In this document: in pieces, positions 1 to 7,603 of the stretch
Layout: each line of letters starts with the position of its first letter
How positions within the stretch are numbered: position 1 is the first letter of the stretch
Source of the DNA: Oligoflexales bacterium
Lineage (GTDB): Bacteria > Bdellovibrionota_B > Oligoflexia > Oligoflexales > RGVZ01
NCBI GenBank assembly: GCA_947479535.1
Contig: CANJZQ010000010.1
Span: forward strand, 1-57,596
Direction: 5' to 3'
Length of the DNA: 57,596 nucleotides
The notes under the pieces: generated by a model
Told to the model about the DNA's origin: nothing
Databases searched by the model: none
What the model saw: the letters and a program-made list of their open reading frames with translations, nothing else
Program-made: the position numbers and the translations under genes

Positions 1-64
1 AAGGCCGAAGAATCCTTTCCTACGAAACGTCATTCTGAGGCCGAAGGCCGAAGAATCCTTTCCT
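1..64 (-). repeat. Dispersed short repeat, two copies, inverted orientation
   Basis: A 21-bp word starting AAGGCCGAAGAATCC occurs at 1-21 and again at 44-64, a 43-bp period. Between them lies CGTCATTCTGAGGCCG. Read on the minus strand this gives GGAAAGGATTCTTCGGCC... CAGAATGACG, clearly related to the 37-bp units that follow on the plus strand. The two blocks therefore face each other. No coding is seen here. The window starts inside the repeat, so its outer limit is unknown. Confidence 0.75.
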
Positions 65-74
65 CAATGCGGAA

Positions 75-237
75 GAAAGGATCCTTCGCTGCGCTCAGGA
101 TGACGGAATAAGAAAGGATCCTTCGCTACGCTCAGGATGACGGAATAAGAAAGGATCCTCCGCTACGCTCAGGATGACGGAATAAGAAAGGATCCTTCGC
201 TGCGCTCAGGATGACGGACGGGGCTCAGGATGACGGA
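75..237 (+). repeat. Tandem 37-bp repeat array, about 4.5 copies
   Basis: Units start at 75, 112, 149 and 186, an exact 37-bp spacing, and a partial fifth copy ends near 237. Each unit holds GAAAGGATCC followed by TTCGCTGCGCTCAGGATGAC; variants differ at single positions (CTACG for CTGCG, CTC for CTT). ATCCT and AGGAT inside each unit can pair, with a weaker pairing inside, so each copy can form an imperfect hairpin. The last copies run into the 3' end of the adjacent minus-strand oxidoreductase and supply its last codons and stop. The array could act as a transcription terminator for that operon; this is inference. Confidence 0.85.
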
Positions 238-1850
238 GGCACAAGCGACATGGCTCGTTCCGTCATTGCAGTGATCGTCAGGCTTGGGTTCACCCCAAGG
301 TTGGCTGGAATCACAGAGCCATCACATACGTAAAGACCCTCGTATCCAAAGATCATTTGCCGCACATCAACGACACCGTGATTGGCATCCGCAGCGATGC
401 TGCACCCACCAAGGATATGAGCCGTCGTAGGAATATTGAGCAAAACCTCATTAATGGAACTCTGCGGAACTCCGCCAATGCGTCGCGCAAACATTCGCGC
501 CACTTCATTGGCGATGGGAATGTAGGCAGGGACATCCTTGACGCCCGGCTGCCGGCTCGTCGTCATGACCGGTTGAAACAAGGTCCAAATCCGGCGCGTC
601 ATCTTGAGGCGCATCCGGTTGTCCAGCGTCTGCATCACGAGAAGAATCAAGGAATTTTCAGCCCATGTGCGAGAAATCCACAACCGGATCATCTGCATGG
701 GGCTGCGTAGGATCGTCAGAATCAACTTGATGGCCCGAACCACTGGAGAGCCCCCATCCACCATTGGCACCGCCAGGATGCGCATGAAATCAGATCCCTT
801 GTTATACACAACGGGTTCAATATGAGTGTCTTCATCGGGATGGAAAATGGAAGTGATTGCAACGCCCGGACTGTAGACTTCCTTGTCCTGCGCAACGCCC
901 GCAGACACTCCAACCAGTGCCTCGCTGTTGGTGCGCACATTCCAACCCAACTGGTCCGAAATATCTGGCAGGGATTTTGTCACGAATTTGCAGCGCAACA
1001 AAAGTGCCATCGTCCCTAAAACGCCACCAGCGAAAACGACTTTTTTTGCACGGATGATCTGACGATCCTTCTTGAACCATGACGTCGAAGACTCGGTTTG
1101 GATTTCGTATCCAGATCGACCATCTGGATGACCCGCTGCATCAAGCATGGGACGCACATCAGTTACTTTGCGTTCAGCAAAAATCTTCACGCCTTTTTTT
1201 TCCGCAAACCAAAGGTAGTTTTTTACCAGTGTATTCTTCGCGCCATGGCGACACCCAACCATGCAGCCACCGCAATAAATACAGCCCCTGCGCGCCGGAC
1301 CTGCGCCCCCAAAATACGGATCCGCCACTTCGCGGCCTTCCTGACCCTCCGGCGCAAAGTAAACACCGACGTGGGCTGGCCGAAAGGTATCTTCCTTGTT
1401 CATTTCGCGGGCAATATCTCGCAGAACATGGTCTTGCTCGCCAAGGCGCGGATTGACGGTCACACCGAGCATTCTCTTGGCATTGGCATAGTGCGGCGCC
1501 AGTTCATCCCTCCAATTGCGCAGCCCTGCCCAGGTTCCAGTCTGATAAAATTTTTCACCAGGCTCCAGCAGCGTGTTGGCATAAACCAGACTCCCACCAC
1601 CAACACCTGTCCCGCTCAAAACAAGAATATTCCTGAAAAAAGTCATATTCTGAATGCCAAAGCATTTCAGAAATGGCGCCCAGAGGTATTTTCGCACCTC
1701 GCGATTTGTTTTTGGGAAATCCTGATCGCGATACCGCTTGCCTTGCTCGAGCACGCAGACACGGTAGCCTTTTTCTGCAAGCCGCAGGGCCGACACACTC
1801 CCGCCAAATCCCGACCCAATGATCACGAAGTCGAATTCAGTCCGGCTCAT
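225..1850 (-). CDS. GMC-family FAD oxidoreductase (cholesterol-oxidase/ChoD-like)
   Basis: This 541-residue flavoprotein probably oxidises an alcohol or sterol-like substrate with FAD. The dinucleotide-binding motif GSGFGGS lies at residues 12-18, followed near 79-90 by the GMC-type SGTGVGGGSLVY. A cysteine cluster, CIYCGGCMVGC, sits near residue 190 and is typical of this ChoD-like branch. The C-terminus carries HILGGC and CDGSVIPANLGVNPSLTITA, the GMC signature that closes the active site. No signal peptide is visible, so it is probably cytoplasmic. The ATG overlaps the stop of copA (ATGA), so the two are translationally coupled. The last five residues come from the repeat array downstream. 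The substrate cannot be told from sequence. Confidence 0.85.
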   Translation of the reverse strand: MSRTEFDFVIIGSGFGGSVSALRLAEKGYRVCVLEQGKRYRDQDFPKTNREVRKYLWAPFLKCFGIQNMTFFRNILVLSGTGVGGGSLVYANTLLEPGEKFYQTGTWAGLRNWRDELAPHYANAKRMLGVTVNPRLGEQDHVLRDIAREMNKEDTFRPAHVGVYFAPEGQEGREVADPYFGGAGPARRGCIYCGGCMVGCRHGAKNTLVKNYLWFAEKKGVKIFAERKVTDVRPMLDAAGHPDGRSGYEIQTESSTSWFKKDRQIIRAKKVVFAGGVLGTMALLLRCKFVTKSLPDISDQLGWNVRTNSEALVGVSAGVAQDKEVYSPGVAITSIFHPDEDTHIEPVVYNKGSDFMRILAVPMVDGGSPVVRAIKLILTILRSPMQMIRLWISRTWAENSLILLVMQTLDNRMRLKMTRRIWTLFQPVMTTSRQPGVKDVPAYIPIANEVARMFARRIGGVPQSSINEVLLNIPTTAHILGGCSIAADANHGVVDVRQMIFGYEGLYVCDGSVIPANLGVNPSLTITAMTERAMSLVPPSS

Positions 1851-4096
1851 GATCGCCCTCCAGGCCTGACGCGGGTGAGGCGCAGGGAATTCATCACAAC
1901 ACTAACCGATGACAGGGCCATTGCCGCAGCCGCCAACATCGGAGACAAGAAACCAAGTCCAGCAACAGGAATCGCCACCGTATTGTAAAAGAAAGCCCAG
2001 AAAAGATTTTGGTGGATGATGCGAGCGGTTGCCCGCGACAACATTACCGCATCGGCAATGCGCGTCAGGTCGCCAGACGGAATAATGAGCCCAGCCGTCC
2101 CGATCGCGATGTCAGTCCCACGCCCTACGGCAATCCCGACATCGGCTTGAGCCAAGGCCGGAGCATCATTGATCCCATCCCCAGCCATGATCACAATTTT
2201 GCCAGAAGCCTGCAGCGATTTGACCAATTCCACTTTTTGATCTGGCATCAGTGCCGCGTGGTAGCTGGTGATCCCAGCGGCTCGCGCGACCACCGCCACA
2301 GCAGCCTCACGGTCTCCGCTGGCCATGACAACCTCCATTCCCTCCACCATCAACCGGTGAACGGCTTGAGCAGCGCGCTGCCGAATCGTCGAGGTCAAAA
2401 CCGCACGGCCAGCCAATTTGCCATTGATGGCAAACCAAATGATGGTCCCTCCGGCGACCTCTGTCCCGTCTTGTGCATTCAGGGGAATTTTCGGCGCAGC
2501 AGACAAGTCGATTTTCTGTTCACGCATCAGCGATTCATTTCCCGACGCAATCACGAAAACCTTGCCATCCGCAACCAGCCTTGCGATCACACCTCGCCCC
2601 GGAATTTCGCGCGACTCACCCACGTGAATCCCACCAGCAATCGAAGGCGATTCTTTTTCCTTGAACATGTCCCTCGCAAAATGCTTGGCCACCGCCTGTG
2701 CCAATGGATGACGGGATGATTTCTGAGTCGCGTAAATAACGGCCGGCAGGATTGTCCCAAGTTCTGATGCCACTTGCGGGACCCACCAAACGTCGGGAAC
2801 CTCAAAGGTTCCTGTGGTCACAGTGCCAGTCTTGTCGATCACGAGGGCGGTCGCCTTGCGAATCATTTGCAACGCATCCGGATCTCGAATCAAGATCCCC
2901 ATGCGTGCGGCGCGACCGGTCCCGGCGAGGATCGCCGTTGGGGTCGCCAGGCCAAGGGCACAGGGACAGGCAATGACAAGCACGGCAAGGCATGACTGCA
3001 ACGCATCGGTAAATTCTTGCCCACGGTATAGATGCAGGATGAGTGTCCCGGCTGCCACGACGATAACTCCGGGGACAAACCTAGCAGATATGGCATCAAC
3101 CATTTTTTGAATTTCTGGCTTGGCTGCTTGCGCATCCTGAACCAACCCCATGATGCGTGCCAGCATCGTGTCTTTTCCGACTTTAGCAGCACGAACCAGA
3201 ATCAGCTGCGATCCGCAATTGATCGTACCGCCAATGACAGCACTTCCGACGACCTTTAAAACAGGCACGGATTCGCCCGAGACCAGCGACTCGTCAAATT
3301 CAGTGGATCCCGCTTCCACAATGCCGTCGGTTGGGCAGGATTGTCCGGATTGCACCACCATCAGGTCGCCAACGGCAACCTCCGCCAACGCCACCTCGAC
3401 ATCAATCGTTTTCATCTCGGGATCACCGGCCACATGCCGCCGCACAATTGCTGTGGCGGGCTGCATTGCTGCAAGACCCGCAATGGCGTCCAGCGCCGAG
3501 TTGCGCGCACGCTCCTCGAGCCATCTGCCAACCAGTACAAAAGCAGCGATCATCACTGCGGATTCAAAATATAGATGGTGACCACCGCGGGCCATCTGCC
3601 ACAAGGAAAAAATCCACGCCGCACCCACCCCCATCGCAACAAGGGTGTCCATGTTGACGCTTCCGTGCCGCAAAAGTCTGGTCGACCTCGTAAAAAATCC
3701 CCGCGCCGGACCAGCTATCACAACGGTTGACAAGATTGCCTGCATCCAAGTCATGAATTCATAAGGTGGAATGGACACCACCATCGGTATCATCTCAAGG
3801 AGAACCACCAAAAAACCAATTCCAACGGCAATCTTCATGTCCCTTTTTGCCGGTTCCTGTTGGGACTGGATGGGACTGGATGCAGGAATTCCACCCCCGA
3901 AAATTGCCATGTAGCCGGCATCTGCGACGACTTGTGCAATTTTTTCTGCCGTGATGTTTCCAATCACACGGCCCGTCCGCATGGCAAAATTGATGCTGAC
4001 TGTTTCAACTCCGGCAGTCGCCTCGATCGCATGATTGATCCTTGCGGCGCAGCTGCCGCAAGTCATCCCTTCGATATTAAAATCGAATTGGGTCAT
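1847..4096 (-). CDS. copA: Copper-translocating P1B-type ATPase
   Basis: A 749-residue ATPase that exports Cu(I) from the cytoplasm. There is one N-terminal heavy-metal domain, GMTCGSC at residues 10-16. The membrane metal site is CPCALG at about 377, with the later YN pair (AFFYNTVAIP) and MALSS in the last helices, the set expected for Cu(I) pumps. DKTGT (phosphorylated Asp at about 421), SSRHPLA and GDGINDAPA (about 639) complete the catalytic parts. The ATG at 4096 is chosen over an in-frame start 13 codons upstream because it overlaps the thioesterase stop as ATGA and starts directly before the metal domain. Copper supply and detoxification fits the nearby oxidase operon. No copper-responsive regulator is seen beside it. 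Confidence 0.95.
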   Translation of the reverse strand: MTQFDFNIEGMTCGSCAARINHAIEATAGVETVSINFAMRTGRVIGNITAEKIAQVVADAGYMAIFGGGIPASSPIQSQQEPAKRDMKIAVGIGFLVVLLEMIPMVVSIPPYEFMTWMQAILSTVVIAGPARGFFTRSTRLLRHGSVNMDTLVAMGVGAAWIFSLWQMARGGHHLYFESAVMIAAFVLVGRWLEERARNSALDAIAGLAAMQPATAIVRRHVAGDPEMKTIDVEVALAEVAVGDLMVVQSGQSCPTDGIVEAGSTEFDESLVSGESVPVLKVVGSAVIGGTINCGSQLILVRAAKVGKDTMLARIMGLVQDAQAAKPEIQKMVDAISARFVPGVIVVAAGTLILHLYRGQEFTDALQSCLAVLVIACPCALGLATPTAILAGTGRAARMGILIRDPDALQMIRKATALVIDKTGTVTTGTFEVPDVWWVPQVASELGTILPAVIYATQKSSRHPLAQAVAKHFARDMFKEKESPSIAGGIHVGESREIPGRGVIARLVADGKVFVIASGNESLMREQKIDLSAAPKIPLNAQDGTEVAGGTIIWFAINGKLAGRAVLTSTIRQRAAQAVHRLMVEGMEVVMASGDREAAVAVVARAAGITSYHAALMPDQKVELVKSLQASGKIVIMAGDGINDAPALAQADVGIAVGRGTDIAIGTAGLIIPSGDLTRIADAVMLSRATARIIHQNLFWAFFYNTVAIPVAGLGFLSPMLAAAAMALSSVSVVMNSLRLTRVRPGGRS

Positions 4097-4551
4097 GCGG
4101 ACAAGTTTTCCTTCCGCTTTAAAGCCGCAGCCCAACGCTCCTTGTCGCCTTCCGTTTCGGGAGTGAACGGTTCGAGTTCAACCGGTTTGCGATTTTCGTC
4201 CACGGAAATCATGTAAAAAAAACAGGACATCACGTGACGGCACTCACCATCGCGCGGATTTTCCGTCACCACTTTTATGCCAACTTCCATCGAAGTTCTG
4301 CCAACATGATTGATGCGCGCCAGAAACGTTGCCAGCTCGCCAACGTGGACGGGCTGTTTAAAAAGAACTTTTTCGACCGCAAGAGTCACTGCGTAACGGC
4401 CTGAGTAACGAACCGCGCAGGCATAGGCGACCTGGTCCAAAAGTTTAAGCATCGCGCCACCATGGACGTTCCCTGAAAAATTAACCATGTCGGGTGTCAT
4501 CAGGACGGTCATGCTCAAATCGCGAGACTTGAGGGACGGATGCTGGGTCAT
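4093..4551 (-). CDS. Hot-dog fold acyl-CoA thioesterase
   Basis: A 152-residue single hot-dog domain of the acyl-CoA thioesterase (YciA/BACH) family, which hydrolyses acyl-CoA to free acid and CoA. The family signature NFSGNVHGGAMLKLLDQVAY lies at about residues 24-43, with the conserved HGG and the Asp of LLDQ. AVEKVLFKQPVHVGE and GRTSMEV follow, as in YciA-like enzymes. It is probably a cytoplasmic oligomer. The stop overlaps the copA start (ATGA), and the dihydrouridine synthase ends 75 bp upstream. Chain-length preference cannot be inferred. Confidence 0.88.
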   Translation of the reverse strand: MTQHPSLKSRDLSMTVLMTPDMVNFSGNVHGGAMLKLLDQVAYACAVRYSGRYAVTLAVEKVLFKQPVHVGELATFLARINHVGRTSMEVGIKVVTENPRDGECRHVMSCFFYMISVDENRKPVELEPFTPETEGDKERWAAALKRKENLSA

Positions 4552-4626
4552 GGGATCCTCCTGGGTAATCTCGCCTTCGCCTTAGGACGGGGCTTCACCT
4601 TCACAATCCCATCGGAAAACGGCAGC

Positions 4627-5844
4627 TTAAGTTAACCCGCCAAGGTTCGGGACCGCATTCGCGCCAGGCCGGCCGCCACCATTGTATACCCAATCCCAAC
4701 TCGGGTCATAAATGGCTTTGAATTCAGTCTGTTGCAAATCACGTGCAAGGCCCTCGATGGCGCCCACGAGGTCTTCCAAATTCGTTGCCCGCAAGACCTG
4801 CCCGTCACGCATCCCTTGCGGCAGTGAGCTTCTGAAGTAGTTCCAAATCATCTTTGTCCGGGCACAGGCCCTTCGACCGGGGACTGCCCCGCGCACGGAA
4901 ATCCGCTCCACGAGCCTGTGCCATTGATCCGGATCAGTGCCAGCGCACCCTTCAAAGACACCGTCGCTCCAAAGGCGCAGCAACCGCGATCCATCGTTCC
5001 AATAGAGTTCATGCAGCCAGGCAAAGGTTTGGACTGCAGCCGTGATCGCCTGCACAGGAATCGTAACGGAATTCCCGGTCCTCAATTCGCGAAAAATCCA
5101 TGGATTACGCAGGGCCCCGCGACCGATGATCCACGAACTGGCGCCGGTCGCGGCAACCATTGCGCCGCTGGCCGTCACCATGTCACAGATATCGCCGGAA
5201 CCGACCACGGGAATCCCGGCTAAAGTCTCTGCAGCCACTTGGATCAAATCGTGTCGCGCGCGCCCAAGATAGCGATCGGGGCGGGTCCTTCCGTGGACGG
5301 CAACTTGTGCCAACTTTTGCCCGAGCAAGGTTCTGAGGATCCCTGGAAATTCATCTGCGGAAAAAAATCCGGTTCGAATTTTAACACTGACGCGCCCACT
5401 GCCAAGGCGCGTCACAACTTCGTCAAGCAAGGCACCCATGGCATCGGGATGCTGCAAGAGGGCACTACCTGCCCTCCCTCCGACCACGACGGGCGATGGA
5501 CATCCGCAATTCAAATCAACCCAAAGGCGATTTACCTTGGATGCGCTAGCTTCATTCTCGTTGAAAATCAGTTCGGCAGCCCGCACGAAATCAACAGCGT
5601 TAGTGGCCATCACTTGCGGAATGACACGAACGGATCCACCACCTCGGATTTCAGGATAGTAAAGCTGCGGAATCGCCCTTCCGGGAAAAGTGTCGGTGAT
5701 GCGCAAAAATGGGGTCCACAAAAAATCCGGCTGTCCAGTCTGGTTAAACCAGATGCGAGCTGGAAAATCAGTAACCCCTTCCATTGGGGCAAGGCCAAAT
5801 TGAACAGGATGTGTCAGCACGATTTTCAATCCAGGCAGAGGCAA
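4627..5844 (-). CDS. tRNA-dihydrouridine synthase
   Basis: A flavoenzyme that reduces uridine to dihydrouridine in the tRNA D-loop or nearby. FGLAPMEGVTD at 16-26 is the Dus N-terminal FMN motif, and DLNCGCPSP at about 110-118 carries the catalytic cysteine (C115). VKIRTGF, HGRTRPDRY, GSGDI and IGRGALRNPW are the usual FMN-barrel motifs. At 405 residues it is longer than the usual 310-340; the excess lies before the catalytic motif and in the C-terminal domain. Which Dus subfamily (A, B or C) is unclear. The listed start is TTG at 5844, 5 bp after the kinase stop; GTG at 5820 also fits, and neither has a good ribosome-binding site. Confidence 0.9.
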   Translation of the reverse strand: MPLPGLKIVLTHPVQFGLAPMEGVTDFPARIWFNQTGQPDFLWTPFLRITDTFPGRAIPQLYYPEIRGGGSVRVIPQVMATNAVDFVRAAELIFNENEASASKVNRLWVDLNCGCPSPVVVGGRAGSALLQHPDAMGALLDEVVTRLGSGRVSVKIRTGFFSADEFPGILRTLLGQKLAQVAVHGRTRPDRYLGRARHDLIQVAAETLAGIPVVGSGDICDMVTASGAMVAATGASSWIIGRGALRNPWIFRELRTGNSVTIPVQAITAAVQTFAWLHELYWNDGSRLLRLWSDGVFEGCAGTDPDQWHRLVERISVRGAVPGRRACARTKMIWNYFRSSLPQGMRDGQVLRATNLEDLVGAIEGLARDLQQTEFKAIYDPSWDWVYNGGGRPGANAVPNLGGLT

Positions 5845-5849
5845 TGAAT

Positions 5850-7400
5850 TCAGGCTAAGGGCAATTTCACGTACATTTCGGTCCCAGTGGCATCGGAACT
5901 CTCAGCCACAGTGATCGCCCCCCCTGCGCTTTCGACCATACGACACACGAGGCGCAAACCCAAGCCTTCCCTTATTTTTGGGGGATTAAATCCAAGATCT
6001 GCGATCGCGGTAAGGTCGAGAAACCGCTCGGGAGTCAATCCCGTTCCATTATCGCTCAAAGCAAAGGTCACAAATTTTTCGTCGCGCGATGCGACCGCCA
6101 CTTTAAATTTTACTCCACTCTTGCCTTTCGTTGCCCGGATTGCGTTCAAACCAAGATTCATCAGGATCTGAATCAGATCGGACTGCGGCAGAGCGATCAT
6201 CAGCTCCCGCGCCTCGTAACTTACTTGAAAATGCCATCTCGAATCTTCCTGGACCCGTTCAGAGATACGCAACAGCACCGCCGCGTAATCAACCGCATCC
6301 CCCATTCGGCAACGGCCAACCGGAGGCGAACCTGGATTTTTCAATTTGGCGCGAAGGCTCCCGAGCAACCCTTCCATGTGATTGCTCACCAACATGAGGG
6401 TGTCCAAATTGATATTCCGCACATCATGCACATCATGCACATCATGCACATCATGCACATCACGGGCACGACGATCGCCAGCGAAACTCTTTTGGGATTC
6501 AAGTGACAGTTTAAGACTGGCAATTTGTTGTGCCAAATCATGAATCACAAGGCCTGTCATCTGACCGAGAGAACTCATCCTCTGCGTTTCGACATCACGC
6601 CGCAAGCCCTTAGAAAACTCGACCTGAAAATCATCCAACCTCAACGACAGCCCTTGAGAATGGTTCTTTTCCTGCACCCAAATGAAACACATTCCTAAAA
6701 ATGCAATGCTATAAATGATCGGGAAATACGAATCAGATGTCATCCGGGTCCACAGTGCGCCAAAGGAACCAATGATGACGATCGAGGAAAAAACAGCCAG
6801 TACGGACTTTAAAAATTTAGCATTTTTCGTCGGGGGGCTTGGTAGACCGACTTCCGCAAATTCGGGCCAAACCAGTTCCAGTGCAAGCAAACGGCGCAGC
6901 CGGCCGTTCAGATTCATTTGTTCTGTCACAGTTAAAATAGTTGAGATGCAGAAATAAAGTCCAGTCTGAACGGCAAGGATCAAACCTGCAGCCCGCTGAC
7001 TGGGCATACCGGGAATGATGACAGCAGCGATGTAAAAAACAATCGGCATGTCGGCTATCAATTTCACCGCCAGGAGGTACGCTGTCCGCGTCCTTGACCA
7101 CCGAATAAAATCCTTGCTCAAAACATCCCTTGGAATGCCGGATAATTTATCCAGTTCACGGCGATCGTTTAACGCCAAGGACAGGCTTCGAGTGATCTGA
7201 TTCTTCCTTCCATGGATCACAAGTGCAAGTTTCGCGAGGATGGGATTCAGGGCAAAGACGAGCAATAAAAGCCCAAAACCCTCGACAAGCATCACGTGGT
7301 TCCATCCTGAAAACCACGCCAAAGTGGAAATCGCCCAGACCATAAAAGCCAGCAGGCTCATTCGGTTAGAGTTTAATAATTTATGGTTCAAAAGAAGCAT
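5850..7400 (-). CDS. Membrane-bound sensor histidine kinase
   Basis: A 516-residue kinase with about six hydrophobic segments between residues 15 and 245 and no clear extracytoplasmic sensor domain. The H-box is GLVIHDLAQQ with the phospho-acceptor H287. An HATPase domain follows: N-box ILMNLGLNA (about 413-420), DNGTG (450-454) and GLGLRL (479). Between the two predicted helices of the dimerisation domain is a run of Val-His-Asp repeats (about 313-326), encoded by a 9-bp tandem repeat. No response regulator is adjacent, so the partner is unknown. The gene heads a minus-strand run with dus, the thioesterase, copA and the GMC enzyme. The ATG at 7400 has no clear ribosome-binding site; ATG 7361 is an alternative. 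Confidence 0.9.
   Translation of the reverse strand: MLLLNHKLLNSNRMSLLAFMVWAISTLAWFSGWNHVMLVEGFGLLLLVFALNPILAKLALVIHGRKNQITRSLSLALNDRRELDKLSGIPRDVLSKDFIRWSRTRTAYLLAVKLIADMPIVFYIAAVIIPGMPSQRAAGLILAVQTGLYFCISTILTVTEQMNLNGRLRRLLALELVWPEFAEVGLPSPPTKNAKFLKSVLAVFSSIVIIGSFGALWTRMTSDSYFPIIYSIAFLGMCFIWVQEKNHSQGLSLRLDDFQVEFSKGLRRDVETQRMSSLGQMTGLVIHDLAQQIASLKLSLESQKSFAGDRRARDVHDVHDVHDVHDVRNINLDTLMLVSNHMEGLLGSLRAKLKNPGSPPVGRCRMGDAVDYAAVLLRISERVQEDSRWHFQVSYEARELMIALPQSDLIQILMNLGLNAIRATKGKSGVKFKVAVASRDEKFVTFALSDNGTGLTPERFLDLTAIADLGFNPPKIREGLGLRLVCRMVESAGGAITVAESSDATGTEMYVKLPLA
6420..6464 (+). repeat. 9-bp tandem repeat inside the histidine kinase gene
   Basis: The unit CACATCATG occurs four times exactly, and a fifth time with one change (CACATCACG). 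The unit is a multiple of three, so gain or loss of copies by slippage keeps the reading frame and adds or removes one Val-His-Asp triplet. It lies at the loop between the two helices of the dimerisation/phosphotransfer domain. Confidence 0.95.
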
Positions 7401-7437
7401 GCGGATTTAACGGTTATTTGTAAGGAAAACCCAATAG

Positions 7438-7466
7438 CGATTAACCACCAAGAAGATATTTATCAA
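7438..7466 (-). promoter_or_regulatory. Candidate sigma-70 promoter for the histidine kinase run
   Basis: On the minus strand, TTGATA (7466-7461) is separated by 17 bp from TAATCG (7443-7438), 38 bp before the kinase ATG. The -35 box is close to consensus and the -10 box is weak. The whole 7401-7603 interval is AT-rich at its kinase end, and no other gene was seen in it. Confidence 0.35.
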
Positions 7467-7506
7467 TAGTTACGGGTTGTTGTGATTTATTAAGGCTTAA
7501 TTTTTT

Positions 7507-7552
7507 GAAAGGATCCACATGCCTGTGCCCAGACTGTGAAGGATCCTTTCCC
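7507..7552. repeat. Inverted repeat related to the repeats at the window start
   Basis: GAAAGGATCC at 7507-7516 is the exact reverse complement of GGATCCTTTC at about 7543-7552, with 26 bp between. The same GAAAGGATCC word begins each 37-bp unit at 75-222, so this may be a degenerate facing pair of the same family. It lies 50 bp before the ribosome-binding site of the secreted protein gene and could form a stem in its leader. Confidence 0.5.
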
Positions 7553-7603
7553 CCGCAAACCCTGCTTCTTGCAAGTGGCTTTTCGAAGGAGGATCCCCCC
7601 GTC

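Noticed and set aside
75-222. Possible CRISPR array because of the 37-bp period
   Set aside because: The units are contiguous with no unique spacers, differ from each other by point changes, and no cas genes are nearby.
1098-1988. A 296-codon open frame on the plus strand
   Set aside because: It is antisense to the GMC oxidoreductase and the end of copA, with no ribosome-binding site and no family features.
1847-4096. A copper riboswitch or CueR-type operator before copA
   Set aside because: The copA start overlaps the previous gene, leaving no leader, and no suitable palindrome was seen there.
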